From contig CAZVBM010000003.1 in the NCBI GenBank assembly GCA_964625885.1, positions 11,087-75,086 on the forward strand: 64,000 bases of DNA, given 5' to 3'. The notes beneath the pieces were generated by a model, which was given only the letters and a program-made list of their open reading frames with translations, was not told where the DNA came from and did not search any database. The position numbers and the translations under genes were made by a program. The DNA is from CAZRIZ01 sp964625885 (GTDB lineage Bacteria > Patescibacteriota > Saccharimonadia > Saccharimonadales > Saccharimonadaceae). This document shows, one piece after another, positions 49,849 to 61,320 of this stretch; within the stretch, counting starts at the first letter, position 1, and each line of letters starts with the position of its first letter.

Positions 49849-52646
49849 ACAAATTAGCTCTAATATTAATATATATAGTTTTTGTCCTGATTGTTGTGGC
49901 TGTAGTTGGGTTTGTCGTTTGGCGGCTTTACAAAAAAGGTCGCCAAGAGGCTAAGAACTATGAGAGGGGCCTGAAGATGGTCCGGCTCCATATTAATTTA
50001 CCACCTAGTAGTACAGACTTAGAGGCTAACGGTCGTGATCAGCGCGATGTTACGGACGAGACTATATCTCAAGCTCAGGTTATGTACAATATTATTGCCT
50101 CAACAGCCACCAAGGGATTTAAGTCCAAGCTTCATGGCCAAAGACATATATCATTTGAGCTGATATCAAATGAAGGGCTGGTGCAGTACTATGTGGTTGC
50201 GCCAGTTAGTTTGGTGGACGTGATTAAGCAGTCGGTTACGACAGCTTATCCGTCTGCTATATTACAAGAGACCAGGGGCGATAACATATTCAGCGAAGTC
50301 GGTAAGATTACTGGCACGATTGGTGGCGAGTTTTCTCTAAAAAAGGAGTTCTTCTATCCGATTGCAACCTATCAAGAAAGCAAGCAAGACTCCTCCCGAT
50401 CGATTCTCAATGCTTTGAGTGTAGCGAAGGGTGGTGATGGAGTTGCGATTCAGATCTTACTTCGTCCAGCGCCGAGTGACTGGGTGGACAATGCTAAATA
50501 TCAAATTCAGCAGATTAAAAAAGATAAAGAGTCTGGTGGTGGCGGGCGGGGTGGGATCTTTTTTTCTCCGGGAGAATTACTAGAGGCTTTGTGGAAGCCA
50601 CCAGATGTAACAGAGACTAAGAGTGAGGCTAAGTCGGAACAGTTGACCAGTTTAGAGCAAGAAGAGATTGCGGCAATCGAGGAGAAAACTCGCTATCCAG
50701 GGTTTGAGACGCTGGTCAGGTTGGTGGTATCGTCTAACACGCTGGCGCGTTCTCAGACATTACTGCAGGGTATTACCGCCGCTTTCTCAGTCTTTGATCG
50801 CTCTCAGTATAACGGTCTAGAATTTAAGTACACACAGGACGTGGACGCGCTGGTCACCTCGTATCTAATGAGATTTTTCCCTCAGTCTATTAAGAACAAT
50901 GTTCTTAATAGCGTTGAGCTAGCGTCAATCTTTCATTTGCCCAGCCAAAAAGACATCCCGACATCACAGGTGGTGCGTCAAGCTACTAAGCAGGTTGATG
51001 GCCCGACTGAATTGATGACAGAAGGTCTTTTGATAGGTGTTAACGAGTACAGGGGTGTAAAAAAACCTATTAGGCTTAGTACTAACGATCGTCGTCGCCA
51101 CATGTATTTTATTGGCCAGACTGGTACCGGTAAATCGGTCTTGTTGGAGAATTTGGCTTACCAGGACATGCTGGCGGGCCGTGGTTTTGCTTTTATCGAT
51201 CCGCATGGCGACTCAGTAGAAAAGCTTCTCGGAATGATTCCACGTGAACGAGTCGAGGATGTGATTTACTTCAATCCTAGCGATATTGAACGCCCAATTG
51301 GCCTTAACTTGTTTGAATTTGAGACAAATGATCAAAGAGACTTTTTAATTCAAGAGGGGATTCAGATGTTATATCGCCTATATGACCCGGGTCATACCGG
51401 AATCGTTGGCCCCAGATTTGAGCATTGGTTTCGCAATGCTGCTATGACCATCATGTCAGACCCTAGTGGTGCGACGTTTATCGATATTCCGCAGGTATTT
51501 AATGATCAAGCTTTTGCGGACTATAAGCTAAAATTCGTCAAAGACCAGACGGTCTTGGACTTTTGGAATAAGGAAATGGCGCAAACCACTGAATCGTCAA
51601 AGTCTGACGTGCTTGGCTGGTTTGCATCTAAGTTTGGAGCCTTCTTGTCTAATGAAATGATGCGCAATATTCTGGGCCAAACCAAATCCGGTTTTGACAT
51701 TAAGAGAATTATGAATGAAGGCAAAATACTTCTGGTTAATCTATCAAAGGGGAAAACTGGCGAACTCAACTCAATGTTGCTCGGCATGATATTTGTTATG
51801 AAGTTTCAGGTGGCAGCCATGGCCAGAGCTTCAATGCCAGAGGACCAGCGCAAGGATTTTTGTCTTTATGTCGACGAGTTTCAAAACTTTGCCACTGATA
51901 GTTTTGAGTCAATCCTGTCGGAAGCTCGTAAGTACCGGCTTAATATAATTGTAGCCAATCAGTTTATGACTCAGCTAACTGATAAGATTCGCGAGGCAAT
52001 TATCGGTAACGTTGGTACTATGGTCGCTGGCAGAGTAGGTGTGACTGATGCTGAACTGTTAGTTAAGAAGTTCTCGCCAACTTTTGATGCTGAAGATTTA
52101 ACTAAGCTCCCTAACTACCAAACTATAACATCAGTATTGATCAATAACGTGCCATCAGCTCCGTTCAGCATGAACCTAATCCCATCAATGGGAACGTCTG
52201 ACCCCAGACTGTGTGATGCCGTCAAACAGCTTTCTCGTACTAATTACGGACAGGATAGGCATTCGGTTGGTCGTGATATCCAGCAGAGGTTATCGGCTGG
52301 TGATCGACAGCGTGCGGCTAATAATCGAGCTAATATAGCACAGGAGATGCAGCAATTAAATTCAGGCGGCAAGGGCTTTCTAGATGACTGGTTGGAGCGT
52401 CGTAAGCAACTAAATAGTTCGCCATCTAAGCAGAATGCTGGCACCACCAGCACCTCGTCTAATGTTGATAAAGATACAACGATACAGAGAGAAGGTAGTA
52501 ATAAATACAACGAAATTGTGACGTCGGCTGACCTTGATGGCGACGTCAAAGTGTCTCAAAAAACCGTTAGCCCAGGCGAAATCAATTTTAGAACTGGGTC
52601 TAGTGACGAGGCTGTGGCGGTTGATTTGCGTCATGGCAAGAGCTAG
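49845..52646 (+). CDS. VirB4/TraD-like DNA-transfer ATPase
   Basis: 933 residues. One N-terminal membrane helix (about 4-27), a middle domain of ~380 residues, then an HerA/FtsK-like motor with Walker A GQTGTGKS (about 424-431), FAFIDPHGDSVEKLL, Walker B DFCLYVDEFQNF (about 672-683) and ANQFMTQLTDKIREAIIGNVGTM, the TraG/TraD-type Q-motif. The C-terminal ~130 residues are polar and disordered. This is the coupling/secretion-type ATPase common in CPR genomes; no other T4SS gene is here, so its substrate (DNA or protein) is open. Confidence 0.83.
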   Translation: MNKLALILIYIVFVLIVVAVVGFVVWRLYKKGRQEAKNYERGLKMVRLHINLPPSSTDLEANGRDQRDVTDETISQAQVMYNIIASTATKGFKSKLHGQRHISFELISNEGLVQYYVVAPVSLVDVIKQSVTTAYPSAILQETRGDNIFSEVGKITGTIGGEFSLKKEFFYPIATYQESKQDSSRSILNALSVAKGGDGVAIQILLRPAPSDWVDNAKYQIQQIKKDKESGGGGRGGIFFSPGELLEALWKPPDVTETKSEAKSEQLTSLEQEEIAAIEEKTRYPGFETLVRLVVSSNTLARSQTLLQGITAAFSVFDRSQYNGLEFKYTQDVDALVTSYLMRFFPQSIKNNVLNSVELASIFHLPSQKDIPTSQVVRQATKQVDGPTELMTEGLLIGVNEYRGVKKPIRLSTNDRRRHMYFIGQTGTGKSVLLENLAYQDMLAGRGFAFIDPHGDSVEKLLGMIPRERVEDVIYFNPSDIERPIGLNLFEFETNDQRDFLIQEGIQMLYRLYDPGHTGIVGPRFEHWFRNAAMTIMSDPSGATFIDIPQVFNDQAFADYKLKFVKDQTVLDFWNKEMAQTTESSKSDVLGWFASKFGAFLSNEMMRNILGQTKSGFDIKRIMNEGKILLVNLSKGKTGELNSMLLGMIFVMKFQVAAMARASMPEDQRKDFCLYVDEFQNFATDSFESILSEARKYRLNIIVANQFMTQLTDKIREAIIGNVGTMVAGRVGVTDAELLVKKFSPTFDAEDLTKLPNYQTITSVLINNVPSAPFSMNLIPSMGTSDPRLCDAVKQLSRTNYGQDRHSVGRDIQQRLSAGDRQRAANNRANIAQEMQQLNSGGKGFLDDWLERRKQLNSSPSKQNAGTTSTSSNVDKDTTIQREGSNKYNEIVTSADLDGDVKVSQKTVSPGEINFRTGSSDEAVAVDLRHGKS

Positions 52647-52686
52647 TTAACCACTCTAAATACATTCTTAGTGCTAGAAAGAAATG

Positions 52687-53157
52687 CTATTTTTTATTGC
52701 TGAATATAGTTGCTATATTACTAATCACCCAGCTCAAAATCCATATGGTCATAATCACTACTGGGCTGGGGTATAGGCTTGTTCTCAGAAGGGTGTACGT
52801 AGCATAAATTAATGATCCTATAATTGTAATGCTAGTACTAAGCTTTGTGGCGGATGACCTGATCAAGGTATTGTTAATGAGGTGAGATAGATTTGTAACA
52901 AATTTAGAGTGCAGCACGGCCTCGTTGATGCTGTCTATTGCGCCCAGATCCCCCTCAATTAGACCAATTATCTCACGATACCCAGTGTTTAATTGCTGTC
53001 CAGAGAGCGACTTACTGAAGCCAACTCTCTTTATGTTTTGTCCACCAAGATCAAAGTATTTGGATTGTGAGATTGCTAGCTTTCCGAGCGACAAATCCCG
53101 TTTGTCGACTTTTTTCTTTGTCAGGAAGTCGTTGACAATGTTGTTGCTCTTACTCAT
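52687..53157 (-). CDS. Membrane protein of unknown function
   Basis: 156 residues with two hydrophobic segments in the last 60 residues (about 105-125 and 130-150) after a polar N-terminal half. It overlaps the upstream gene by 4 bp and is likely coupled to it. Family not recognised. Confidence 0.6.
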   Translation of the reverse strand: MSKSNNIVNDFLTKKKVDKRDLSLGKLAISQSKYFDLGGQNIKRVGFSKSLSGQQLNTGYREIIGLIEGDLGAIDSINEAVLHSKFVTNLSHLINNTLIRSSATKLSTSITIIGSLIYATYTLLRTSLYPSPVVIMTIWILSWVISNIATIFSNKK

Positions 53158-53915
53158 AAAGCAACCTCGCCGCTATTGATCTCCCTACGGATTAATCGCG
53201 TTTCCTTAATGGCGAGCTTAAGCTCGGTCCGAAGTGTGAGTTTTATTACCAGGACCGCCGTGGCTATAATTATGATTATGGTATAGCAGGCGTCTTCGAT
53301 TCTACCGTCAATTAACTTAATTTGAGCCAGCTTCAGCTTAGGACATTCGGCCGGTATGCTGATCTTGTTGCCAAAACGCATTTCAACCAAGCAGCGGTCG
53401 TTTCTGTCGCTCAGTGTTGCGCCAAAGCTATTAAGGCTCTGAAACTTTAACGTAGTTTGGATTGACTCGCCCGGCATTAATTCGTCAATAAACCACGCAA
53501 TAGAATCTTTTTCGACACTTACAGAATTTTCCGCAATGGATATGGGGGTGAGGTAGTTGGTTGTCTTGGACAAATCAACAAACAGCTTGCCGGTAAAAGC
53601 TTTCTTGGTGTCGTTTGTTGCTGACAGTACAAAACTGATTGCCTGACTGGGCTTAATCTGGTGGGTGTGCCGTTCTAGATCAATCGTTTTGATAATGTCG
53701 CTAATTTGATAATCAGTAGATTCTTTTTCTATTGTGTGTTCGTTGATGTTTGGGCGACCAAGCCAGAGAACCGTTGTCATCGCTATGAGTATAGATAACA
53801 ACAATATAGACCAATTAGTGTCCCTTAGGTCTTTTTTGTTTTTCCTATCTAGCTCACTTAGTTTCCATAGCATTGCTGGGCTATAAGCCAAGTAAGAAAT
53901 TATTTTACGAAACAC
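53154..53915 (-). CDS. Membrane protein with extracytoplasmic beta domain, unknown function
   Basis: 253 residues from GTG 53915 (GGGAG 6 nt upstream; TTG and GTG codons just before are alternatives). One membrane helix at about 35-55, an outer region of ~140 residues that reads like an immunoglobulin-like beta domain, and a second helix near 212-232. Likely an operon with the 52687 gene, divergent from gyrB. Family not recognised. Confidence 0.62.
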   Translation of the reverse strand: MFRKIISYLAYSPAMLWKLSELDRKNKKDLRDTNWSILLLSILIAMTTVLWLGRPNINEHTIEKESTDYQISDIIKTIDLERHTHQIKPSQAISFVLSATNDTKKAFTGKLFVDLSKTTNYLTPISIAENSVSVEKDSIAWFIDELMPGESIQTTLKFQSLNSFGATLSDRNDRCLVEMRFGNKISIPAECPKLKLAQIKLIDGRIEDACYTIIIIIATAVLVIKLTLRTELKLAIKETRLIRREINSGEVAL

Positions 53916-53978
53916 CACCAACTCCCGTAATCATAATAGGTAAATTCTAGCACAAAATACTTAAGTTTATAAGTTGGC

Positions 53979-54007
53979 TTGCGAAAAAAGGCAAAACGAT
54001 TTAAAAT
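53979..54007 (+). promoter_or_regulatory. Promoter of gyrB-gyrA
   Basis: TTGCGA (53979-53984), 17-bp spacer, TAAAAT (54002-54007). Confidence 0.75.
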
Positions 54008-54043
54008 AACCAGGTGTAATAAAAGATACTTCAGTGAGGAAAG

Positions 54044-56023
54044 ATGCGTAAAGACACAAACGATGGCTCTTACGGTGCGGCTCAAATTCAGATTCTTGAA
54101 GGACTCGATGCGGTTCGTAAGCGCCCCGGTATGTACATTGGTGGCACCGGCTACGATGGTGTTCATCATTTAATTAAGGAAATTGCCGACAACTCAATTG
54201 ACGAAGCCATAGCCGGCTATGCCGATGAGGTCAAGGTTATACTCCAAGCAGATGGCGGAGTGAAGGTTATAGATGATGGTCGCGGTATTCCGACTGATAT
54301 CCACCCGAAGACTGGCAAGTCGGCCCTAGAAACAGTTCTGACAGTCTTGCATGCTGGTGGCAAATTTGGCGGTGGTGGCTACAAAGTGTCCTCCGGTCTT
54401 CATGGTGTCGGCTCTAGTGTGGTTAATGCTCTATCTAGCAAGATGGTGGCAGAGATTAGTCAAAAAGGTAAGGTTTTTCGTCAAGAATATGCCAAGGGTC
54501 GTCCAGTTACTGAACTTGAGGTGGTCGGCAAATCATACGATACCGGTACATCAATTACTTTTTATCCAGATCCAGAAATATTTGAAACAATCGAATTTGA
54601 CTATGCTTGGGTGGTGCGCTATATTCGCCAGCAAGCCTACTTAACTAAAGGAGTAAAACTTACAGTTGTAGACGAGCGTAATAGCAACCAGAGGAAGTCT
54701 TATTATTTCGAAGGCGGCATTAAGAGCTATGTAAAGAACCTTAATCGCGGTAAGGACCCCTTAACTGACGATGTTTTTTATGTTGAGAAAGAAATCAAAG
54801 GAGCGCTAGTTGAAATAGCGGTACAGTATAACGAGACATTTAATGAGAATGTTCAGGCTTTTGCGAATAATGTTTTAAATGCTGATGGCGGCACTCATGT
54901 AATTGGATTCCGTGCTGCTTTAACCAGAACAATTAATGATTACGCGCGTAAAAGTGGCCTTGTTAAAGAAAAGGACGAGAACCTAACTGGTGATGATGTT
55001 AGAGAGGGATTGACAGCAGTTGTCCTGGTTAAATTAACTGATCCGCAATTTGAGGGTCAGACTAAAAATAAACTAGGTAATCCAGAAGTTCGCAGTTATG
55101 TTGATCAAGTGATGAGCGAGGCTTTTGGTTATTTCTTGGAGGAGAATCCAGCTGCTGCCAAGGCAATCATTAACAAGTCTGTTGTAGCTGCTCGGGCACG
55201 CAAAGCTGCTCGGGCTGCTCGTGATAATGTTATCCGTAAAGGCGCACTTGATGGCCTGAATTTGCCTGGCAAGTTGGCTGACTGTTCAAGCAAGGATCCA
55301 AGTGAATGCGAACTGTATATCGTTGAGGGTGACTCGGCTGGCGGTTCGGCTAAATCTGGGCGTGATAATCGCACTCAAGCAATTTTGCCGTTACGTGGTA
55401 AGGTGCTAAATGTTGAGCGGGCTCGCATGGACCGTATGTTAAATAATAATGAGATTGTTAGCCTGATTCGTGGCATGGGTGTTGGGATTGGCGAGCAGTT
55501 TGATTTATCTGGTTTGCGCTACGACCGAATTATTATTATGACTGATGCTGACGTTGACGGAAGTCATATCGCAACTTTGTTAATGACCTTCTTTTTCCGA
55601 TATATGCGCCCAGTGGTAGAGAATGGCCATATATATTTAGCTAAGCCTCCACTGTATATGATTCGAACTGGAAAGAGCTCAAAAATTTATGCCTACAGTG
55701 ACGATGAGCGCGATCAAATCATTGAGAACCTAATCGAAGATCGCAAGTCGCGTGGTATAAATGTTGATGAGAATGACGATCGCTTAAAACAAGCGGGTAT
55801 TACAATGTTGCAGCGCTACAAGGGTCTCGGTGAGATGGATGCTGTTCAGTTGTGGGAAACCACTATGAATCCTGAAAATCGAGTTCTGGTGCAATTAAAG
55901 ATTGAAGACGTGGAGCGAGCTGATGCGATTTTCTCTAAGTTGATGGGTAACGAACCTCAATTGAGAAAAACATTTATTCAAGCTCGTGCAAGCGAAATGA
56001 ATTTGGAGGACTTAGATGTCTAA
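54044..56023 (+). CDS. gyrB: DNA gyrase subunit B
   Basis: 659 residues. GHKL ATPase domain (ILEGLDAVRKRPGMYIGG, EIADNSIDEA, IDDGRGIP, GLHGVGSSVVNALS) and TOPRIM domain (YIVEGDSAGGSAKSGRD near residue 425, then MTDADVDGSHIATLL). It supplies ATP hydrolysis and metal for DNA supercoiling. GAGGAAAG precedes the ATG. It overlaps gyrA by 8 bp. Confidence 0.97.
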   Translation: MRKDTNDGSYGAAQIQILEGLDAVRKRPGMYIGGTGYDGVHHLIKEIADNSIDEAIAGYADEVKVILQADGGVKVIDDGRGIPTDIHPKTGKSALETVLTVLHAGGKFGGGGYKVSSGLHGVGSSVVNALSSKMVAEISQKGKVFRQEYAKGRPVTELEVVGKSYDTGTSITFYPDPEIFETIEFDYAWVVRYIRQQAYLTKGVKLTVVDERNSNQRKSYYFEGGIKSYVKNLNRGKDPLTDDVFYVEKEIKGALVEIAVQYNETFNENVQAFANNVLNADGGTHVIGFRAALTRTINDYARKSGLVKEKDENLTGDDVREGLTAVVLVKLTDPQFEGQTKNKLGNPEVRSYVDQVMSEAFGYFLEENPAAAKAIINKSVVAARARKAARAARDNVIRKGALDGLNLPGKLADCSSKDPSECELYIVEGDSAGGSAKSGRDNRTQAILPLRGKVLNVERARMDRMLNNNEIVSLIRGMGVGIGEQFDLSGLRYDRIIIMTDADVDGSHIATLLMTFFFRYMRPVVENGHIYLAKPPLYMIRTGKSSKIYAYSDDERDQIIENLIEDRKSRGINVDENDDRLKQAGITMLQRYKGLGEMDAVQLWETTMNPENRVLVQLKIEDVERADAIFSKLMGNEPQLRKTFIQARASEMNLEDLDV

Positions 56024-58592
56024 TATAAAAGGGGAGAATCCAGAAATGTCAGAAGATAAGAAGGATATGTTGACAAACGAATCTACTCCTATGCCGGATC
56101 ATTCTAGGGTGGTAGAAACTCGCACCGTTGAGAATGTTATGCAAGATAATTTTGCTCGATACTCTCTAAGTGTCATTATTGACCGCGCTTTACCAGATGT
56201 GCGTGATGGTTTGAAGCCAGTCCATCGACGCATTCTCTATAGTATGGACCGTAACGGCTGGCGCTATGGCACCAAGTATACAAAGTCGGCTCGTATTACT
56301 GGTGATGTTATGGGTAAATATCACCCACACGGTGACGTGGCAATTTACGACGCCATGGTGCGTTTAGCTCAGGACTGGACGATGCGCTATCCGTTGGTTG
56401 ATGGCCAGGGTAACTTTGGGTCAATGGACGGCGATCCACCAGCTGCGGCTCGCTACACCGAGGCTCGTATGAGTAAAATCGGCGCTGAGCTGTTGGTTGA
56501 TCTGGATAAAGACACCGTTGATTTTAAAGATAACTACGACGGATCAGAGCGCGAGCCACTAGTTTTGCCCGCCAAGCTGCCAAACCTGCTGTTAAATGGC
56601 CAGGTTGGTATCGCGGTTGGTATGGCGACTAGTATCCCAACTCACAACTTGTCGGAGATTGTTGATGCAACAGTTGCATTAATCGACAAGCCAGATTCGA
56701 CCGTTGACGAATTGATGAAATTCGTTGAGGGCCCAGATTTTCCGACCGGTGGTGTAGTTTATGGTGGCGCACCGATGCGCCAAGCGTACTTAACTGGTCG
56801 TGGTAGCGTTACTGTTCGTGCGGTGGCAAATATTGAAGAGACTAAGCGTGGCCGGCACCAGATCGTTGTGACTGAGATGCCATACACGATTAATAAAGCG
56901 ACGTTAATTGAGAAAATCGCTGACTTAGTTAAAGAAAAGAAACTTACCACCATTAGTGACCTTCGAGATGAAAGCGCCAGGGGCAATGTACGTATTGTGA
57001 TTGAACTCAAGAAAGACGCATACCCAAAGAAGGTTCTAAATCAGCTGTTTAAATTAACACAGCTACAAACAAAGTTTCACTACAATATGTTAGCAGTGGT
57101 TGATGGTATACAGCCTAAGGTTTTAGGTTTGGTTGATATTCTTGAGGAATATATTAAACATCGTAAGGTTGTAGTTCGTCGCAAGACCGAGTTTGAGCTT
57201 AAACAAGCTAGAGATAGAGCCCACATCTTAGAAGGCTTGAAAACTGCGCTTGATCATATCGACGAGGTGATTAAGACGATTCGAGCCAGTAAGAATGATG
57301 AAGAGACCGAAAAAAACCTGATGGAACGGTTTAAGCTGACGTCGATTCAAGCCAAGGCTATTATGGCAATGCAGTTGCGTCGTCTAAACGCCTTGAATCG
57401 TCAGACGATCGAAGATGAGTTGGCTGAACTGATTAAGCAGATCGCTTTATATGAGCACATCCTGGCTAATGAGTCAGAGATTATGCGAATTATCAAGGAA
57501 GACTTGTTGGAGCTAAAAGAGAAATATGGTGATGAGCGTCGTTCTAAGATTATCAATCACGAGTTAGGTAAGTTCACTGATGAAGAGCTGATTCCAGAAG
57601 AGCAGTCGGCTATTATCTTAACGAGTGAGAATTATATTAAGCGCACCCTAATGGCTGACTATCGTCGCCAAAACCGTGGTGGCAAGGGTAGGCGTGGTAT
57701 GACCACTAAAGAAGAAGATGTGATTGATTTGATTGTGCCAGCCAGTACCCACGACTTCTTGTCGTTCTTTACTAACAAGGGTCGCGTCTTTAGACTAAAG
57801 GCGTTTGAGGTCCCGGCTGCCGGCTTAACAGCCAAGGGTACTGCGGCGGTTAACTTATTACAACTTCAGCCTGATGAGAAAATTACATCAATTATTCGGT
57901 TTAGTAAGGATGATTCAGATGACGGATACCTCTTTATGTGTACCATCAAGGGTACGGTTAAAAAGACCGCTATTAGTAACTACGCCAACGTTCGTTCCAG
58001 TGGCTTAATAGCCATAAAGCTTGATGATGGCGATGAGCTGCGATGGATTAAGCCAACCGCTGGCGATAGTGATGTAATTATCTCAACATCTGCTGGTCAG
58101 GCGGTGCGGTTTAATGAAAAGGATGTTCGTCCAATGGGGCGTTCGGCGCGAGGAGTTCGTGGAGTGAGGTTGCGACCAAAAGATGTGGTTGTGGGCATGG
58201 ATGTCATAACTGATAAGACTGAGAAAATACTAGCAGTGAGTGAGAATGGCTATGGCAAGATGACTAAAGTAGCTAATTTCCCAACTCACAAGCGCGGAGG
58301 GGTTGGCATAAAGTTAGCTGCTGTAACGGCAAAAACTGGTCCGATTTTGACTGCACGAGCAATTACTGATGAATATGACGAGATCTTGATGATATCCAAT
58401 AAAGGCCAGGCAATTCGAGTTGGCCTAAACGATGTTCCAACTCTTGGCCGAACTACTCAAGGTGTTAGGTTAATGCGGCTTAACCAGTCAGACAAAGTAG
58501 CTTCAATTGGCTTGATCGAGAAGGATGAGCCAGAAGAATCGGGAGAGTCCGTGGGAAAACCCTCTAAGTCAAAAGTTGTAAGCAAGAAGTAA
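56016..58592 (+). CDS. gyrA: DNA gyrase subunit A
   Basis: 858 residues. The breakage-reunion domain has GLKPVHRRILYSM, KYHPHGDVAIYDAMVRLAQDW and the catalytic Tyr in AARYTEARM (about residue 146). The C-terminal beta-pinwheel begins after QNRGGKG (about 552-558), a variant of the GyrA box QRRGGKG that marks a true gyrase rather than topoisomerase IV. GGAGG lies 6 nt before ATG 56016. Confidence 0.97.
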   Translation: MSNIKGENPEMSEDKKDMLTNESTPMPDHSRVVETRTVENVMQDNFARYSLSVIIDRALPDVRDGLKPVHRRILYSMDRNGWRYGTKYTKSARITGDVMGKYHPHGDVAIYDAMVRLAQDWTMRYPLVDGQGNFGSMDGDPPAAARYTEARMSKIGAELLVDLDKDTVDFKDNYDGSEREPLVLPAKLPNLLLNGQVGIAVGMATSIPTHNLSEIVDATVALIDKPDSTVDELMKFVEGPDFPTGGVVYGGAPMRQAYLTGRGSVTVRAVANIEETKRGRHQIVVTEMPYTINKATLIEKIADLVKEKKLTTISDLRDESARGNVRIVIELKKDAYPKKVLNQLFKLTQLQTKFHYNMLAVVDGIQPKVLGLVDILEEYIKHRKVVVRRKTEFELKQARDRAHILEGLKTALDHIDEVIKTIRASKNDEETEKNLMERFKLTSIQAKAIMAMQLRRLNALNRQTIEDELAELIKQIALYEHILANESEIMRIIKEDLLELKEKYGDERRSKIINHELGKFTDEELIPEEQSAIILTSENYIKRTLMADYRRQNRGGKGRRGMTTKEEDVIDLIVPASTHDFLSFFTNKGRVFRLKAFEVPAAGLTAKGTAAVNLLQLQPDEKITSIIRFSKDDSDDGYLFMCTIKGTVKKTAISNYANVRSSGLIAIKLDDGDELRWIKPTAGDSDVIISTSAGQAVRFNEKDVRPMGRSARGVRGVRLRPKDVVVGMDVITDKTEKILAVSENGYGKMTKVANFPTHKRGGVGIKLAAVTAKTGPILTARAITDEYDEILMISNKGQAIRVGLNDVPTLGRTTQGVRLMRLNQSDKVASIGLIEKDEPEESGESVGKPSKSKVVSKK

Positions 58593-59009
58593 ATGAGTAG
58601 CTGGGCATACCTAACGGCTATGGCGATAGCGATGCTTATTAGCAAATCTATTAAGCTCGCCGTAGCAATATTTCGTCGTGAAGACTTCTCGATTAAGATC
58701 TTCACAAGAGATGGTGATATGCCTAGCGACCATAGCGTCATAGTATCGGCCTTAACTGCCATGATTGGTTTAATAAACAGCCTTGATAGTACTGTCTTTG
58801 CCATTAGTTTGTGCTTGTCGTTAGTGGTAGTTCATGACGCAATGAACGTTCGACTGTCTTCTGGCAGCCAGGGATTAGCGTTGAATAAACTCCTGGCCAA
58901 GAATCGTCAAGATGGTGTTGATGTTGTTCTTGGGCATGAGCCAGCAGAGGTTTATATGGGAATATTGGTTGGTTTGTTGGCTGCGATTATAACTTTTCTG
59001 CTTTTTTAA
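58593..59009 (+). CDS. Divergent PAP2 (DUF212/YuiD) family membrane protein
   Basis: 138 residues starting right after the gyrA stop. GDMPSDHSVIVSAL resembles the family motif GGMPSSHSA, followed by VVVHDAMNVRLSSGSQGLALNKL (D-x3-V-R...G-x-Q-A) and VVLGHEPAEVYMGILVG (GHTPxEV). Four membrane helices. Members are thought to be phosphatases of lipid phosphates; no substrate known here. Likely read through from gyrA. Confidence 0.85.
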   Translation: MSSWAYLTAMAIAMLISKSIKLAVAIFRREDFSIKIFTRDGDMPSDHSVIVSALTAMIGLINSLDSTVFAISLCLSLVVVHDAMNVRLSSGSQGLALNKLLAKNRQDGVDVVLGHEPAEVYMGILVGLLAAIITFLLF

Positions 59010-59019
59010 CAAAATGTTG

Positions 59020-59048
59020 TTGACATTTGTTTAAAAGTGCGATAAAAT
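59020..59048 (+). promoter_or_regulatory. Promoter of the 16S rRNA unit
   Basis: TTGACA (59020-59025), 17-bp spacer, TAAAAT (59043-59048). Confidence 0.85.
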
Positions 59049-59125
59049 GCATCTCAGTCTTTGAATCGTTGCGAGTTTTCAAGAGGCCAAGACCGATTGA
59101 TAACTTTAGGTTTTAAAGAAATACA

Positions 59126-59155
59126 TTAACAATTTATTTGTGCAATTTTATCGTC
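59126..59155 (+). other. 5' arm of the pre-16S processing stem
   Basis: About 30 nt (TTAACAATTTATTTGTGC...) complementary to 60839-60867 with few mismatches. The two arms flank the 16S gene and form the long duplex usually cut by RNase III. Confidence 0.85.
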
Positions 59156-59196
59156 AGTAGTCTATTTATAGACAGCATTTCGTAGGGAATGCGTCT

Positions 59197-60701
<1,505 letters not shown>

Positions 60702-60838
60702 AGGGAGAATTACTAGGCTGCCTTTCTCATAAGGCAAGCTAGGTCGGTCTCGGTTGTTATAATGAGCTTATATAACAACGAACCTCGGTTCAAAACGAGA
60801 CATACGAGCTCACAACAAAGTTACAAAACATAGACGAA

Positions 60839-60867
60839 GACGAAAAATTGCACAAATAAGTTGTTAA
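60839..60867 (+). other. 3' arm of the pre-16S processing stem
   Basis: Complementary to 59126-59155 (…AATTGCACAAATAAGTTGTTAA). A terminator follows 7 nt later, so the 16S transcript appears to end here. Confidence 0.85.
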
Positions 60868-60873
60868 GAAATA

Positions 60874-60897
60874 AAAACAGCCCATTGGGCTGTTTTG
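60874..60897. terminator. Bidirectional terminator inside the 16S-23S spacer
   Basis: AAAACAGCCC (60874-60883) pairs with GGGCTGTTTT (60887-60896), loop ATT, A/T tracts on both sides. It would stop both the 16S transcript and the converging 60914 gene. Confidence 0.9.
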
Positions 60898-60913
60898 TAT
60901 TTAGCCGGTCTAG

Positions 60914-61141
60914 TTATTTTCCGAAAATCGGCCCAAAAATCAGATTCAAGAAAACAGTGTGGAGACTAAACATGAAGACAAAGCCAATGACGCAGACAAT
61001 TATTCCCCACAATTTAACCTTTTCGTAGCCAGCGGCCCCGCCCATAAAGCTATGGGAGATTTGCTGGTAACGACCAATCATAACGGCTCCGACTGCTATT
61101 ATTATCAGGCCGATAAAAAAATTCATCCAATTAAATTCCAT
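60914..61141 (-). CDS. Small membrane protein encoded within the rRNA spacer
   Basis: 75 residues with two hydrophobic helices (about 6-24 and 43-66) separated by a short polar loop. It is antisense to the rRNA locus, between 16S and tRNA-Ala, with its own TGCTATACT box 6 nt before the ATG and a terminator at its end. Family not recognised. The protein looks real (good membrane-protein composition and expression signals). Confidence 0.65.
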   Translation of the reverse strand: MEFNWMNFFIGLIIIAVGAVMIGRYQQISHSFMGGAAGYEKVKLWGIIVCVIGFVFMFSLHTVFLNLIFGPIFGK

Positions 61142-61147
61142 AAATAA

Positions 61148-61156
61148 AGTATAGCA
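61148..61156 (-). promoter_or_regulatory. Extended -10 promoter of the spacer gene
   Basis: Minus strand TGCTATACT, 6 nt before the ATG at 61141; leaderless. Confidence 0.6.
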
Positions 61157-61173
61157 GAGTTTTTGTAATAAGC

Positions 61174-61202
61174 TTGAAAAAATATTTAAACTAGGGTAGA
61201 AT
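61174..61202 (+). promoter_or_regulatory. Promoter of the tRNA-Ala/tRNA-Ile unit
   Basis: TTGAAA (61174-61179), 17-bp spacer, TAGAAT (61197-61202). Confidence 0.75.
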
Positions 61203-61217
61203 GCGACAGGTAAATAT

Positions 61218-61294
61218 GGGGCAATAGCTCAGCTGGCTAGAGCGCCTGCTTTGCAAGCAGGAGGTCCAGGGTTCAAATCCCTGTTGCTCCACCA
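61218..61294 (+). tRNA. tRNA-Ala (anticodon TGC)
   Basis: Acceptor GGGGCAA/TTGCTCC, D-arm, anticodon loop TTTGCAA, T-loop TTCAAAT, encoded ACCA. In the 16S-23S spacer as in most bacteria. Confidence 0.97.
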
Positions 61295-61320
61295 TATTTT
61301 ATGATAATATAATAAGATAT

